64,000 nucleotides of DNA from Sorghum bicolor (taxonomy: Eukaryota; Streptophyta; Magnoliopsida; Poales; Poaceae), in the NCBI RefSeq assembly GCF_000003195.3, contig NC_012871.2, positions 10,961,997 to 11,025,996 of the forward strand, read 5' to 3'. Both the position numbers and the translations under genes were made by a program. Positions 1 to 11,480 of this stretch are shown here, piece after piece (the first letter of the stretch is position 1; each line of letters starts with the position of its first letter). Below the pieces are notes generated by a model. The model saw nothing but the letters and a program-made list of their open reading frames with translations, searched no databases and was not told the origin of the DNA.

Positions 1-44
1 GAAGGCTAAAAGTTAGAGAAAGTTTGTTAGCTAGTAGAACTTAC

Positions 45-577
45 TTGTGGATGTATTATGTTAAGCGGCGCTTTACATCCACTGAGATGTTCACGGTCAA
101 TGAATCTTTCCCAAACCCTATACACAGCCATTGTGGATCGTGAACTAATAATTACAGAGTCATATTATGATATTTTTGTAGTTGAGATCGACATTACGTA
201 CCTTTGAATAATGTTTACCATTTGTTGATAATTTTCTTGTGGTTTTCACATTGAGTCAAAGATTATCAATCGGTTCTTGGGAATTTCAATGACCATGAGT
301 ATCCAGTGAAAGCTGTTTACACACACATATATAGGGTCAGTCCTATAATGTAAAATAAAATATGCATGCACTTAATAACTATATAACTCACTCGAAGTTG
401 AAGGGGAAGAGTATTTTTTGTTTTTCTTTTTGGTTTACAAAGAACCTCATAAGATTGGTGCAGATTTCTGTCTCATAATCTGCTGTCCACACTGCCTGCG
501 GAGCCTTGAAAACAATATAAGGGTCAACGAACCCAATACTATTGTCATTTCTCATTCTGAGCTCTCTCATTTGGTGC
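45..577 (-). pseudogene. Ulp1-like (C48) cysteine protease of the CACTA element, 3' part off window, internal stop
   Basis: Three exons can be read on the minus strand: 577-392, 312-202 and 144-45, each with GT/AG borders. Joined, they give a short N-terminal region with the motif IGFVDPY, then NFDFHWILMVIE, which contains the His-Trp of C48 peptidases, then an Asp in IIFDSM, then VYRVWERFIDREH. The catalytic Cys exon would lie beyond position 1. Such proteases are regularly carried by plant CACTA elements and belong to the ubiquitin-like protease family. Directly after DSM there is an in-frame TGA (246-248) where related proteins usually have Arg. A CGA to TGA change at a methylated CpG would explain it. 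The splice joining it to the TNP2 reading frame upstream could not be resolved, so it may be a separate gene. Confidence 0.7.
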
Positions 578-636
578 CTGCATATATACATACAAATCCT
601 AAGTGTGTAAGGATTATATACATGTAATTAAAGAAG

Positions 637-3273
637 TTAGAAGTATAATAAAAAGGAAAAATACTTACAGACAAAAGCAGCTTTATTGAAGTAATCGTTT
701 CCCGTACCAATATATGTTTTCTTCCCAAGTGTTCCCTTTCCGCTGAGTCTGCCCTCGTGTCGAGATTCAGGAATGCCAATTGGGTCAAGGTCTGGAATAA
801 AGTCAACACAGAACTCTATGACCTCCTCTGTTCCGTAGCCCTTGGCAATGCTTCCTTCTGGCCGGGAACGACTATGGACATATTTCTTTAGGACACCCAT
901 GAATCTCTCGAAGGGGAACATGTTGTGTAGGAACACAGGACCGAGAATACGAATCTCTTTGACCAGATGAACTAGGAGGTGTGTCATGATATCGAAGAAG
1001 GATGGAGGGAACACCAACTCAAAGCTGACGAGACATTGAACGACATCATTCTGCAGAGTAGCTAGTTGCTCTGGATTGATTGCCTTCTGAGAAATTGCAT
1101 TGAGGAATGCACATAGCTTTACGGTGGCTAGACGTACGTGTGGAGGTAGAATTCCTCTTAAAACGACCGGCAGCAATTGCGTCATTAGAACGTGACAGTC
1201 ATGGGACTTCAAGTTCAGAAATTTCTTCTCTGGCACATTAATTATTCCCTTGATATTGGAGGAGAATCCAGATGGGACCTTGATGCTGCTAAGACATTCA
1301 AACATGCTTTCCTTCTCTTCTTTGCTCAGAGTGTAGCTAGCAGGGCTTAAGTAATGACGTCCATCATCTGTCTTTTCTGGATGCAGGTTGTCTCGTTCTT
1401 TCATGCGCTGCAAGTCTTGTCGTGCTTCAAGTGAATCCTTAGACTTCCCGTAGACACCCATGAATCCGAGCAAGTTCACACAAAGATTCTTTGTCAGGTG
1501 CATCACGTCGATCGCGTTGCGGACCTCTAGGACATTCCAGTAAGGTAGCTCCCAAAATATGCATTTCTTCTTCCACATGGGTACGTGTCCCTTAGCATCC
1601 TTGGGAATAGGTTCGCTGCCTCGTCCCTTTCCAAATACCACTTTTATATCCTTGACCATTTCGAGTACATCATCCCCGGTTCGATTGAGAGGTTTGGTCC
1701 GGTGGTCTGCCTTGCCTTTAAAATGCTTGCCTTTCTTTCGTACTGGGTGGTTCACAGGAAGAAACCGACGGTGGCCAAGGTACACGACCTTTCGACATTT
1801 TTTCAAAAATACACAGTCAAGGTCTTCATAACAATGTGTGCATGCATTATATCCCTTGTTTGACTGGCCTGAAAGATTACTCAGAGCTGGCCAATCATTG
1901 ATTGTTACAAACAGCAATGCTCGTAGGTCAAAGTGCTCTTGTTTGTACTCATCCCACACGCGAACTCCTGGTTTGCTCCATAAAAGTTGAAGTTCCTCAA
2001 CTAATGGCCTAAGGTAGACATCTATGTCATTGCCAGGTTGCTTCGGTCCTTGGATAAGCACCGGCATCATAATAAACTTCCGCTTCATGCATAGCCATGG
2101 AGGAAGGTTGTAGATACATAGAGTAACTGGCCAAGTGCTGTGACTACTGCTCTGCTCACCGAAAGGATTCATACCATCTGTACTTAAGGCGAACCGCAAG
2201 TTTCTAGCATCATTTGCAAAATCTGAGAATTCTCTGTCTATCGCTCTCCACTGGGATCCATCGGCAGGGTGTCTCAGCATATTGTCTATCTTACGGTCTT
2301 CTTTATGCCACCGCAACAACTTTGCATTGTCCTTATTTCTGAACAGACGTTTTAATCGTGGTATTATAGGAGCATACCACATAACCTTGGCTGGAATTTT
2401 CTTCCTATGACGTTCTTCACCCTCAACATCGCCAGGATCATCTCGTCTAATCTTATACTGTGATGCCTTACATACTGGACATGCATCCAAATTCTCGTAT
2501 TCCTCCCCACGGTAGAGGATGCAGTCATTAGGACATGCGTGTATCTTCTGGATTTCTAATCCCAAAGGGCAGACAACCTGTTTTGCTTCATACGTAGTGG
2601 TGGGCAATTCGTTGCCTTTCGGAAGCATCTTTTTTATGATCTTCAATAACTGCCCAAATGCCTTGTCAGATGTACCATTCTTTGCCTTCCATTGCAGCAA
2701 TTCTAGTGTGGTACCCAGCTTTTTTTGCCCCTCTTCAGCGGTGGGATATAGCGATTTCCTGTGGTCCTCTAGCATGCGCTCGAACTTGGCTTTCTCTTTA
2801 TCACTTTCACATTCTCTTTGTGCATCACGGATGGCATCACCAAAAGCATCATCGCCCCGATCATCTTCTGCCGCCACCTCTTCTTCATTATCTCCCCCCA
2901 TTGCAACATCATTGAAGCCACCATACTGAGAAATAATATTGGCATGGTCCAATTCTTCTTCTTCTTCTTCTTCTTCACCTTCATCCATTATAATCCCGCT
3001 TTCTCCATGTTTGGTCCAACAAATATAGTTTGGTACGAAACCAGACTTTAATAAGTGTGAATGAAGAGTTCTTGAGTTAGAATATTCCGTCAAATTCTTG
3101 CACACGGCACATGGACAGCACATGAAACCGTCCCTCTTATTTGACTCGGCCACACTTAAGAAATAGTGCACGCCATTAATGAACTCTTCGGAGCGCCGAT
3201 CGGCATTATACATCCAATTACGTGTTACCATCTGCATTAAAGATAACATATATATTATGAAAACCATGCACAC
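637..3273 (-). CDS. TNP2-type CACTA transposase
   Basis: A long reading frame of about 878 codons. The likely start is one of the Met codons just before TRNWMYNADRR, since upstream residues are hydrophobic and look non-coding. Domains in order: an N-terminal transposase-associated zinc-binding domain (about residues 17-90, Cys pairs CCPCAVC), an acidic Glu run encoded by a GAA repeat near 2950-2990, the transposase core (about 230-560) with LSTDGMNPF, LPPWLCMKRKF and the HRRFLP motif, and a C-terminal DUF4218-like region ending near HVHSRSRPEGSIAKGYG. TNP2 cuts and joins the CACTA element ends in the nucleus. The last codons (after NKAAF) probably run into an intron, because a GTAAGT follows. 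No stop breaks the core, so this is the best preserved transposase of the window. Activity cannot be judged. Confidence 0.9.
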   Translation of the reverse strand: MCMVFIIYMLSLMQMVTRNWMYNADRRSEEFINGVHYFLSVAESNKRDGFMCCPCAVCKNLTEYSNSRTLHSHLLKSGFVPNYICWTKHGESGIIMDEGEEEEEEEELDHANIISQYGGFNDVAMGGDNEEEVAAEDDRGDDAFGDAIRDAQRECESDKEKAKFERMLEDHRKSLYPTAEEGQKKLGTTLELLQWKAKNGTSDKAFGQLLKIIKKMLPKGNELPTTTYEAKQVVCPLGLEIQKIHACPNDCILYRGEEYENLDACPVCKASQYKIRRDDPGDVEGEERHRKKIPAKVMWYAPIIPRLKRLFRNKDNAKLLRWHKEDRKIDNMLRHPADGSQWRAIDREFSDFANDARNLRFALSTDGMNPFGEQSSSHSTWPVTLCIYNLPPWLCMKRKFIMMPVLIQGPKQPGNDIDVYLRPLVEELQLLWSKPGVRVWDEYKQEHFDLRALLFVTINDWPALSNLSGQSNKGYNACTHCYEDLDCVFLKKCRKVVYLGHRRFLPVNHPVRKKGKHFKGKADHRTKPLNRTGDDVLEMVKDIKVVFGKGRGSEPIPKDAKGHVPMWKKKCIFWELPYWNVLEVRNAIDVMHLTKNLCVNLLGFMGVYGKSKDSLEARQDLQRMKERDNLHPEKTDDGRHYLSPASYTLSKEEKESMFECLSSIKVPSGFSSNIKGIINVPEKKFLNLKSHDCHVLMTQLLPVVLRGILPPHVRLATVKLCAFLNAISQKAINPEQLATLQNDVVQCLVSFELVFPPSFFDIMTHLLVHLVKEIRILGPVFLHNMFPFERFMGVLKKYVHSRSRPEGSIAKGYGTEEVIEFCVDFIPDLDPIGIPESRHEGRLSGKGTLGKKTYIGTGNDYFNKAAFVCKYFSFLLYF

Positions 3274-3367
3274 ATATAGTTTCTCATCTTATTGCACAAC
3301 ATGTCTAAGATACATAGTTGATTAATTTAGAAAAGCTTGGCTACAACAAATACAATCGCAACTAGCA

Positions 3368-3848
3368 TTAAAAAAACAAAACTAAAATGCACTTAAGCAA
3401 CATAATTAGTTCGCGTCCGATCCCAACTATAATAGATAGATCATTCGCTTGATCAACATCATTGAACTTCTTTCGTCGGCTCACTGCCTCACCACCTTCA
3501 GCCTCAACCACCTGTGCAAAAGATTTCTTAATGTGTTCAATGTATTCTTCCTCCCAGTACCAACCTGTACATCCGCCGGTACCGTCCCACTGAAATTAAA
3601 AGAGAGAATCAAAAGTTTAATTAATATCATTTAAAAAAATATACACATATATAAGCAAATGTCTGGAAATAACTCACATTACGATCTGGACACTTGTAGA
3701 ATATACGACCCTTGTTTACTCCCTCTTTCGACACTTTGTACTCCATCAAAATCTTCTGCCCACACTTGCCACAAGTAATGAGAGGGAGTTCCAGACGGTA
3801 TCGCTTTTGAACCCGTTGAGAGACGGAAGACCCGGTCACGGTTGCCAT
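3368..3848 (-). CDS. Small two-exon GRF-like zinc-finger protein of the CACTA element
   Basis: Exon 1 is 3848-3678 and begins MATVTGSSVSQRVQKRY. It ends in CPDRN before GTGAGT. Exon 2 is 3589-3368, after an AG acceptor, and continues WDGTGGCTGWYWEEEY to a TAA stop. The join is in phase and gives about 130 residues. The Cys pattern (TCGKCGQ, FYKCP, GGCTGWYW) resembles the GRF-type zinc finger, which binds single-stranded nucleic acid in other proteins. The C-terminal part is charged and ends hydrophobic. It lies just inside the transposon end and upstream of TNP2, so it probably belongs to the element. Its role in transposition is unknown. Confidence 0.65.
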
Positions 3849-4339
3849 CTACTATCCATACTCAATTTTAAAACAATTATAAATTCCACATTTACTAGTA
3901 AACATGTATGATACAATGGACATTATATGTAGTAATAAAAATAAATCAAGTGATATTAACAAACCAATTAATTTGAACTATCCTACTTTCTATGATCATA
4001 AAAATATACTATAATTCATTCTTGCAAAATATATTAAAACTAGGTCAACCATGAAATATGATATATATATATATGGATACTAATTCATGTGAATGATTCA
4101 AAATAACAAAGTGGATTTGAGCTAAAAAATGATGGGAACATCACAAGCCAAAAACAACATGAAAAAGACAAGAAAGGCTGAAGTTAGTCACCTCTAAGCG
4201 CGAAGAGACGATGACGGAGTCGAAGAAGATCAACGATGGGCGTTGGAGATGAAGAACAAATGAAGAACAAGCAAGAAGAAGCTCCAAGAACAACAATGGT
4301 GCTCTCGGTTTCAAATGGGCAGAGGGGAGGAGGGAGCCG

Positions 4340-4678
4340 GCCTATAAACCGGACCTTTAGCACCGGTTCAGAGCAAAAACCGGTGCTAAAGGGTTACCTT
4401 TTAGCACCGGTTTGTAACACAAACCGGTGCTAAAGGGTTTGCCTCGGCCCGTGGCTCTGGCCGGTGCTAAAGGGACCCCTTTAGCACCGGTTCTTGTTAA
4501 AAACCGGTGCTAAAGGGTCCCTGCCCCGACAGCACATGTCAGTAGCCGTTGGGCAGGACCCTTTAGCACCGGTTTGTAACACGAACCGGTGCTAAAGGGG
4601 TCTTTAACCCCGGGCCGCAAAAAGGCCAAGGTTTTTGGTCATTTTGGGCATCGACCAATGCCTCATTCTGTAGTAGTG
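4340..4678. repeat. CACTA subterminal inverted repeats and terminal inverted repeat
   Basis: At least six copies in both orientations of TTTAGCACCGGTT / AACCGGTGCTAAAGGG occur between about 4355 and 4600. The terminal inverted repeat is at 4661-4678. In CACTA elements such arrays bind the element's own DNA-binding protein. Neighbouring inverted copies can fold into hairpins. Confidence 0.85.
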
Positions 4679-5173
4679 TGAGAAGAAGTAACAACAAACA
4701 ACATGGCATCCAACATAAATGGGGCTTCGTCGCTGGAGCCGAAACCAGAGCGGCTGAGCAGCAAATCATGGCTCCAGCTCCGTACACCAAAAAAGGGCTC
4801 TGGCGACTGTTCGTGGCACAGAAACGCTCTTCTCGCGTTGTTTGGTGCTGCCAGATCTACCGAGGAGCCGGAGCCCGCGTGCGGCCAAACACGCCCTTAG
4901 GAAGATCACCTTGCCACTGTTTTCCATATACAGTAACAGAGGGGATTATTAAAATATCGTCAGCTAGGATCAAATTTAAATGTGGAAGCACTATCACTAA
5001 TCTAGACATTGACATCATAATTTGATATCTGCACCAAGCCACCAAGCGAAAACTGACTACAATAAACGTCTCTATACCAGAGAATAGCAAGACTACTAAA
5101 GTCACCAACTAGTATGCATATAGTCGTTTTACAATCCCTTCAGAAAATACGAAGAATTGACAATGGCTACTCA
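4679..5173. other. Spacer between CACTA and hAT elements, no gene seen
   Basis: There is a GC-rich stretch (4700-4900) ending near a CCAAACACGCCC motif that could be an old transposon end. I found no matching partner end. The short open frames here have no recognisable domain. Confidence 0.4.
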
Positions 5174-7789
5174 TAAGGGCGAAGCCAGGATTTATCGCAG
5201 CTAGGGTCAAGACAAGCCCATAATATACTAACTTTAAGGTTGTGATAATATAGTACCGTACATAACATCAAAAAATATAAAATAGCATTGTAGCAGCTGA
5301 TAAATTATAACAAAAGAAGTTTTAATAGTATCTCCTATAGGTTCCCTCTGCGATTATGATCCTTCATCTTGTGAAAGCGAATGATGACATCATCAATTGG
5401 AATTTTCGCTAGAAATTCTGGTTCCACAAAGCATACGATAATCATTCGTAAATCCATCTCCAATACGATTTCATAGTATTGTCTTCACAATTTTCATAGC
5501 TGAAAAGCATCTCTCAACAGATGCAGTGGCAACTAGAAGAACTAGTACTAGCTTGAGAAGCCAATACACCAAAGGAAAACCCAGATGCTTGTTTGTACAC
5601 ACCATCAACTTAGCATGTTCAGAAATAGTGTTTAGGTTGGCAAATCTCTCATCAGCTCGCACATTGTCAATATAAAGATTAAGCTCATCACCAAGATCCG
5701 TTAGTTGTGTTGAATTGAAATCATCAGGATATGACTTAGCCAACTCCATTAAACTATTAAATTTGAAAGTCTCAAAATTATTCTTGGGATTGAAAGCAGC
5801 AATCTGAGTGAGCAATTGAGAGTTTACGTCATTGAAACGATCATTGAATTCTGCAAGCTGCAAGTCCATAATTGGATTCAAGCAATCATATCTGTAATGT
5901 TGATAGTTTGTTCGAATGGTCTTTTTTCTTGGCCTATAGCATCAATATATTCCTCATCCATATGCAACTTGGGAATTCCATGTTGTTCACAAAATGACTG
6001 CACAACCAGCAATAAAGAATCCCAACCATCATCTCTAATTAGCTGAAATTTCTGCTTGGTTAACTTCACCTCCATCATGGCCTCCATGATATCTTTATCT
6101 TTTCTCTGCAAGGATATAAAGACAAGTTGTTTGCATGTCCTAAAATAAGCATCATCAAGTGCAAGTGGAAGACAAAGTCAAAATCCTTAAGGTAATCTAG
6201 GAGACCACGAGCTTGGCGTCTCTTTGCATCATTTGGACCTTCCTTTTCAACATATTGGAGCACTTCAATAACTTCAGGAAACAAATTGCTTATGCTCTTG
6301 AGGGTTTTATAATGAGAACCCCATCGTGTGTCTCCAGCTCTTTGAAGGGACTGCTTTTGATTCAATCCAGTTCCACTATTTAGTTGGCCACTTCCTATGG
6401 CTTTTCTAACTTTCTCTTATTGTTTTTCTCAAATCATATCTTTACGTTTACAGGAAGCTCCAGCCACACTAAGCAATAGAGATATCATGTCAAAAAAGTC
6501 ACTTGCATGATCATTCTTTTTAGCCACTGCGACAATGACTAATTGTAGCTGATGAGCAAAGCAGTGGATATAATTGCCTACATGATCTCAAAGCCTATCA
6601 GATTTGTTCCAGCCATCCCAACCATCTATTACAAAGGCATCATTCCCACCTTGGCCCTTGTTGCAATCTCTAAACAAGTAACAGTATAAACAAAAACATC
6701 TATCCATCTTTTCACTATACTCTAGCCAATCATATTTAGTGAACCAATCATGCTTGCAAGGACCTCTAGTCAAATATTTTCGCCTTATGTCATTTTGCAA
6801 TTTGTCACCTATGTAATCTGATATTCTTCTTCTATCTGTGGGATCATATGGAAGCTCATCAAAATTTACCTCATCTCGTGAGATCCGTGTACGTAGTGTG
6901 CTGAACATGACAATTAATGTTTGATGCAGTGCCATCTCCATCTCTTCTTATTCTTGAAGTGTTTGTGTCTCCATGATTATTCTGATTATCACTATCTGGG
7001 GGTAATTTCCTTTTGAGAAATCCATTCAAAGTGCTTTGATTGACTGTCAAATCAATAAATTAGTCACATAAAAAAAACTAAAGCAAATCTTTTGTATGTG
7101 CACATTGCTAGATAGATACCTGGCATCTTGCTGGACAGATGGAGTCTGGAGATAACATTTTAGAGTATTGAATCTTGAGTAATGCTTTCTGACTTCTAAG
7201 AATCCGGGTTCAGAACTTCAGATTGTATTGTACTATAGCTGGAAAAGAACCCTAAAAACCCAAAAATCAGACTTAATCTTGATCTCACTTACAAACTGCG
7301 TAATTGAGAATTTGAGAGTGATGAGGCCTGTGGGGTACCTTGTCTTGTCTAGATGTCTTGGAGCAGTCGACAGCCGGAGAATGAGCAGCGCTAGGGGCGA
7401 TGCCGGCGGCCGGCGGCAGGCAGGCGATGCGTCATGATACGGAGCCGAACTGCCAAAGGTGAAAGGGTGTGCTAATAACACTGGATCAGAGCCTCGGAGG
7501 CAAGCTAGCAAGGACAAGTTTTGTCTTCTCGGCTTCTCCAGTTCACGTATGGATCATGTGGGCTAATTAAGTCAATAAGTAGATGGACTAATTAAGTAGA
7601 TGGGCTGGACTGTTGTTGCTGGGCTGGACTCCAAAGTACAGAATGCTGCTGCTGCCTGCCGCTGGGTGCACAAGGGTCTAACGAAATTTTTAGTGGGGTC
7701 TTGTCGGTAAAAATTTGATCGCTATAATTGTTTACGGCAAAATCGTTGGTGTCGTCGGACCCCGATGGCTTAACAAGGCTTCGCCATTG
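5174..7789 (-). mobile_element. hAT transposon with degenerate terminal repeats and 8-bp target duplication
   Basis: The left end reads TAAGGGCGAAGCCAGG. The reverse complement of the right end reads CAATGGCGAAGCCTTG. Both share GGCGAAGCC, close to the ends of ZMYM1-like hAT elements in grasses. The flanks are GCTACTCA (5166-5173) and ACTACTCA (7790-7797), which match at 7 of 8 bases, the size expected for hAT. The element holds one minus-strand transposase relic and a GC-rich 5' region (about 7230-7520). Confidence 0.8.
5345..7049 (-). pseudogene. ZMYM1/DUF4371-type hAT transposase, frameshifted and internally deleted
   Basis: Reading from 7049 down, the frame starts with LNGFLKRKLPP, then FDELPYDPTDRRRISDY and a TTF-type zinc finger (FTKYDWLEYSEKMDRCFC, about 6800-6650). 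After GWDGWNKSDRL (6590) the sequence jumps to IHCFAHQLQLVIVAV, so most of the DUF4371 region is deleted. The next pieces are TRWGSHYKTL (about 6330) and FDFVFHLHLMM. The C-terminal hAT dimerisation domain with ATASVERCFSAMKIV (about 5500) follows, running on to 5345 in degraded form. At least four frame changes or stops separate the pieces. The protein would have moved hAT elements in the nucleus. It is clearly dead. A tiny first exon ending in ATGCCAG before GTATCT (near 7120) is possible. Confidence 0.85.
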
Positions 7790-7797
7790 ACTACTCA

Positions 7798-9039
7798 ATT
7801 GCTCAAGATATAATGGTATATTTAAAAGGCAGGAGGTTGCTCCAAGATAAGGTAGGCAGTAGTTGTTCAAGATAGGTTTGACTGAGAGACAGAAAAAACA
7901 TTGCAGCATGTCAGTATCTACTTTGGTTCCGTCAAAGCACACAGGTTAGTTGGAGTTGTGTATGCACAAGCACAATTATCTTCTTTACTGCAGTCAGTTT
8001 TTGTTTGGTGTGAGGTGTTCAGACTTCACCTTAAGCTATTACTGATGATGAATGGCTTTCAACGTCAAGACTTGTAACATCTAGTATCCCATGTTGTAGA
8101 TATCAAAGAGTGAAATGGCTTTACTGCAGTCAGTTTGTGGAAGCTCATTGACACCACTCTTGCTGTGCAAGCAGCTGGAGCGCCATTCCTAGTTTCATAA
8201 AGTCAGAACAAAAAAATAAGTTCAATGTTATATTTTATTAGAAAAAGAGCAGTTTAATGTTCCCAAATTTGCAAGATATAAAAATCGATAAAGTATATCA
8301 GCACATTTTAAAGTCCGGATATCACTATACATGTCGTTGCTGATCGCTCAGCTAGCAGTACCTATGGTTGACTTATTAATAAAAAATTAATTGTGATGGA
8401 GAGGACGGCGGCGATCTCACTGGGAGATTCATGGACGTGTACCTTTGCAATGCATGAAGGTTTTTTGTTCAGCAAAAAGTATCATATGTCTATAATTTTA
8501 TTTTAGGCTATTCAATTAACTTGAAGTGATGCATACAAACAAAATACCTGAACTTCAAATGATGCATGCAAGTAATAGTATCATAGGAAGCAGTACCTGA
8601 ACTTGCAATACCTGATGAGGTGAATATCAAGATGTCTGTGTAAAGAAAATTAGTTAACTATTACCACCTCTCCCAGCCTTGCCTCGTCTCTATCTACGAA
8701 ATCGCCTGGCCTTGTCACTCCCCGTCCATCCTCACCTTGCATGAACTGTTGCTGCTACTTCATTATAGTTTCATAAATCATCGATGAACCATTCAAAGAT
8801 GAAATAAATAAATGGGAATGCAGGGAAGATAAATAGGCGAGGTAGCTGACTAACCTGGAACCAAGTAAACCACTGAATCAGATTCTTGTGCTCACTTCTT
8901 CTGAAGAGGAATGAAATGAGATAAAGCTCATATTAAATATGAGGTTAAAAGCATCTTTACATATCATTGGGATTGAGATACAGTTTATTACTTTTGTTGA
9001 TCACTTGTCACTTGCTCAATAAGAAGGATCATGTCAACG
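7798..9039. other. No gene recognised
   Basis: AT-rich sequence with short open frames and no recognisable domain. The phrase TTTACTGCAGTCAGTTT occurs twice, near 7985 and 8118, which suggests an old local duplication. Confidence 0.4.
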
Positions 9040-9811
9040 GTGGAGAAGGATCCTGTCAAGCACCTGGATTGAGGTGCCCGATAAGAAGGGTTATATGTGT
9101 CATCGAGAGTAGTGTGTGACAGGGAGCCCTATAGCTGTGTGGGGGCCAACCCTCACCGGCAGTGGGGCGGCGCATGAGGCATGGACCGGCACTGGCGGCG
9201 CAAGCTCCCCCTACCTTCCCATCGATGGTGGCGCTAGGGCGGCTCTCCCTCCTCCCTCTCCCTGCATGGCAGCGCTCCTCCACCGCCTCCACTAGATCCG
9301 GCTAGCACAGGTGGATCCCGCATCGGTGGCGCATGGGGAGGTAGATCCGGCCTCGACGTAGGCGGATCCGGCAACCATGGAGGCTCTCCTCCCTCACCCT
9401 AGCCGTCCCTGGTGGCAGATCTAGTGGGCTAGAGTCTGGATCCGTCAGCGGCCAGGTCCCCTCCTCCCTCTCCTCTGGCTAGGCACGTCGTTGTCGGCCG
9501 GATCTGCGACTACGTGTGGGATTGGGCTCACCGGTGTGCATGGAAATAGGCTCTCGCCAGTGGGCTTTGGATTTTTTGTTTTTAATACATTAACCATGAT
9601 GGGCTTTTGCTAGGCACCTGCCATGATTAATCAAATAACTGTGACCGGCACAGGGCAACCACCACGGTTAAGCCACCATTAACGGTGACCTTGATTAATC
9701 AAATAACTGTGACGGGCACAGGCAACCACCACGGTTAAGCCACCATTAACGGTGACCTTTCAACCACGGCGGTTGCCTTTGCCCGCCTCGAAAAAGATAT
9801 CTGTAGTAGTG
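9040..9811 (-). mobile_element. Truncated CACTA element, right end only
   Basis: The right end at 9811 reads inward CACTACTACAGATATC and continues TTTTTCGAGGCGGGCAAAGG. Subterminal repeats of TAACGGTGACCTTGATTAA and ACCACGGTTAAGCC fill 9600-9790, including a direct duplication. The same end type and GGCGGGCAAA context occur at 43875 and 47804, so these are one family. No matching left end was found. The start given is where GC-rich, promoter-like sequence begins and is approximate. Confidence 0.65.
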
Positions 9812-9902
9812 TTTCTATTATGTTGACATCGGGAATGTAGGATTTTTTGCTTTCTTACATACTAGACATCTTTCTACCGCAGCATAAATTTTGAGTTTCC
9901 CA

Positions 9903-10909
9903 CACTAGTACAGACGCATACTGTACAGGCGGCTGAAAACCCATTTCTACTGGCGTTTTTACAGGCGGTAACTAAGAACCGCCTGTGGAAATGCATTTCT
10001 ACAGGCGGTTTAGTTATGCCAACCGCCTGTAGAAATATTTTTCCAAAAAATAGAAAATCGGTTTTAAAAATAGAAAAAAAAATTTTAATACAAGGAAGGA
10101 CCATCGGCTATTCGCCCGCAAGTCGCGCTTTCTACTGGCTTTTTTTCGTGTAAAATCGCGTGTTTCAACCTGCGACCTTGCCCTTGCGCGTAGCCTCCTC
10201 TACCACTCCACCTATCACTCACTTGTGTCTATATTAGAGTTTAGTTCCCCACATATTATCCCAAACCGAGCATATATTGATTATTTGAGGCCCTAAACGG
10301 ATTCCAATGAAAAAGTTGTCAACTACAAAGTTTCATAACTTTTAGGATCTACAATTTTTATATTGGAAGTTTTTCCATCTGAGGTCATTTATAAAATTTG
10401 AATTTCAAATTTAAAAAATTCAAACGTAGTTTTTGACGACAAGATGATGTCAAATGAAAAAATTATCAACTACAAAGTTTCATAACTTTTCGAGATCTAC
10501 AACTTTCATGTTGACAGTTTTTTCAAACAAGATCATTTGAAAAACTCAAAAAATTTAATTTCAAATTATTTCTACAGACGGTTTTCTTAACAAACCGCCT
10601 GTAGAAATATGATTTGTACAGACGGTTTCTTAGGAGAACCGCCTGTAGAAATATATGATTTCTACAGGCGGTTTTGTTAGAAAAAACCGCCTGTAGAAAT
10701 ATGATTTTTAGTGGCGGTTCCTTAGGACAACCCTGTAGAAATGCATGAGTTCTACTGGCGGTTCTGTTAGGAAAACCGCCTGTGAAAATGCATCTTCACA
10801 GACGGTTCGTAGTTTTGACACCACTCTTTTTACACCACAGGCGCGTGATAACTACAACCGCCTGTAGTATAAAAAGGAGACGTCGGCGTTGTACTCTTTT
10901 CTACTAGTG
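9903..10909. mobile_element. Complete 1.0-kb non-autonomous CACTA element (CACTAG family)
   Basis: It starts CACTAGTACAGACGCATAC and ends CTTTTCTACTAGTG. Both sides carry the 3-bp duplication CCA (9900-9902 and 10910-10912). Many inverted copies of TTCTACAGGCGGTT / AACCGCCTGTAGAAA lie near both ends. No transposase frame is present. The ends and repeats match those of the larger element at 30723-36119, which once encoded a transposase, so this is probably a deletion derivative moved by that family. Confidence 0.92.
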
Positions 10910-11092
10910 CCAAATAGGTATAAAATATGAATAAATTGCGATAGCTACAAATGTGTGTCTAATGGAGGCCCCGCCCCCTTTCCAATGGGCCAGGAGAGGC
11001 TAGGAGGGCGGAAGCGCCGACTCTAGTCAGCCCTGTCATGCCCCATAAGGAGGGACAAGTGCAGCAAGGGTGCCGCCACCCCTTGAATTTTC

Positions 11093-11480
11093 TGTGTGGT
11101 CACAAAATTAGGAAAGAAAGAATAAAGAAAAGGATAGTTAGAATAAACAAAAGATTAGAATTGCTTAGTTACGAAAGAGATTCCATTCTATAAGGAAATA
11201 TCTCTTAGTTTGCTTGAGATACAAGTCCTATAGGGACTATAAAAATAGGGAAGATGTAATTGATCAACTCAAGAAAGAAACAGAGCTTTTGCTCTTCCCT
11301 CTTGCCGCTCTCTTTTCGTTGACCTCCTGCCCCTTGCCCTAGCCACCGCCCCTTCTCCATATAGCCACCGACCTCCCCAGCTCCCACTGCGCATTACATC
11401 TGGTATCCGGAGACCCGTTCGATCCTCACCACCACTGCCATGGGGAACAACATCAACCTCACCGACCTCTAGAAATTCTG
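11093..11480 (+). mobile_element. LTR-retrotransposon remnant: LTR, primer-binding site and leader
   Basis: A probable LTR runs from TGTGTGGTCAC (11093) to ATTACA (11398), with a TATA-like TATAAAAATAG at 11238. It is followed after two bases by TGGTATCCGGAGAC (11401-11414), which resembles the primer-binding site for initiator tRNA-Met used by copia elements. No second LTR or polyprotein was found nearby, so this is a fragment. Sequence to about 12180 may be more of its internal region, but no domain can be read. Confidence 0.55.

Larger units (their letters stand above)
1..4678 (-). mobile_element. CACTA (En/Spm) DNA transposon, cut by the window start
   Basis: The right terminus is at 4678. 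Reading inward on the minus strand it starts CACTACTACAGAATGAGG, the typical grass CACTA end. The inner side of this end (about 4340-4620) carries inverted subterminal copies of the AACCGGTGCTAAAGGG motif, which are the expected transposase-binding repeats. Three minus-strand genes follow in order: a small zinc-finger gene (3368-3848), TNP2 transposase (637-3273) and a Ulp1-like protease (45-577). The other terminus lies outside the window. The three bases next to the end are TGA, but no matching duplication can be checked here. The element has a full autonomous gene set, although the protease carries a stop codon. Confidence 0.9.

Noticed and set aside
4236..4433. Possible small plus-strand gene near the CACTA end
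   Set aside because: The frame runs through the subterminal repeats, whose sequence explains it.
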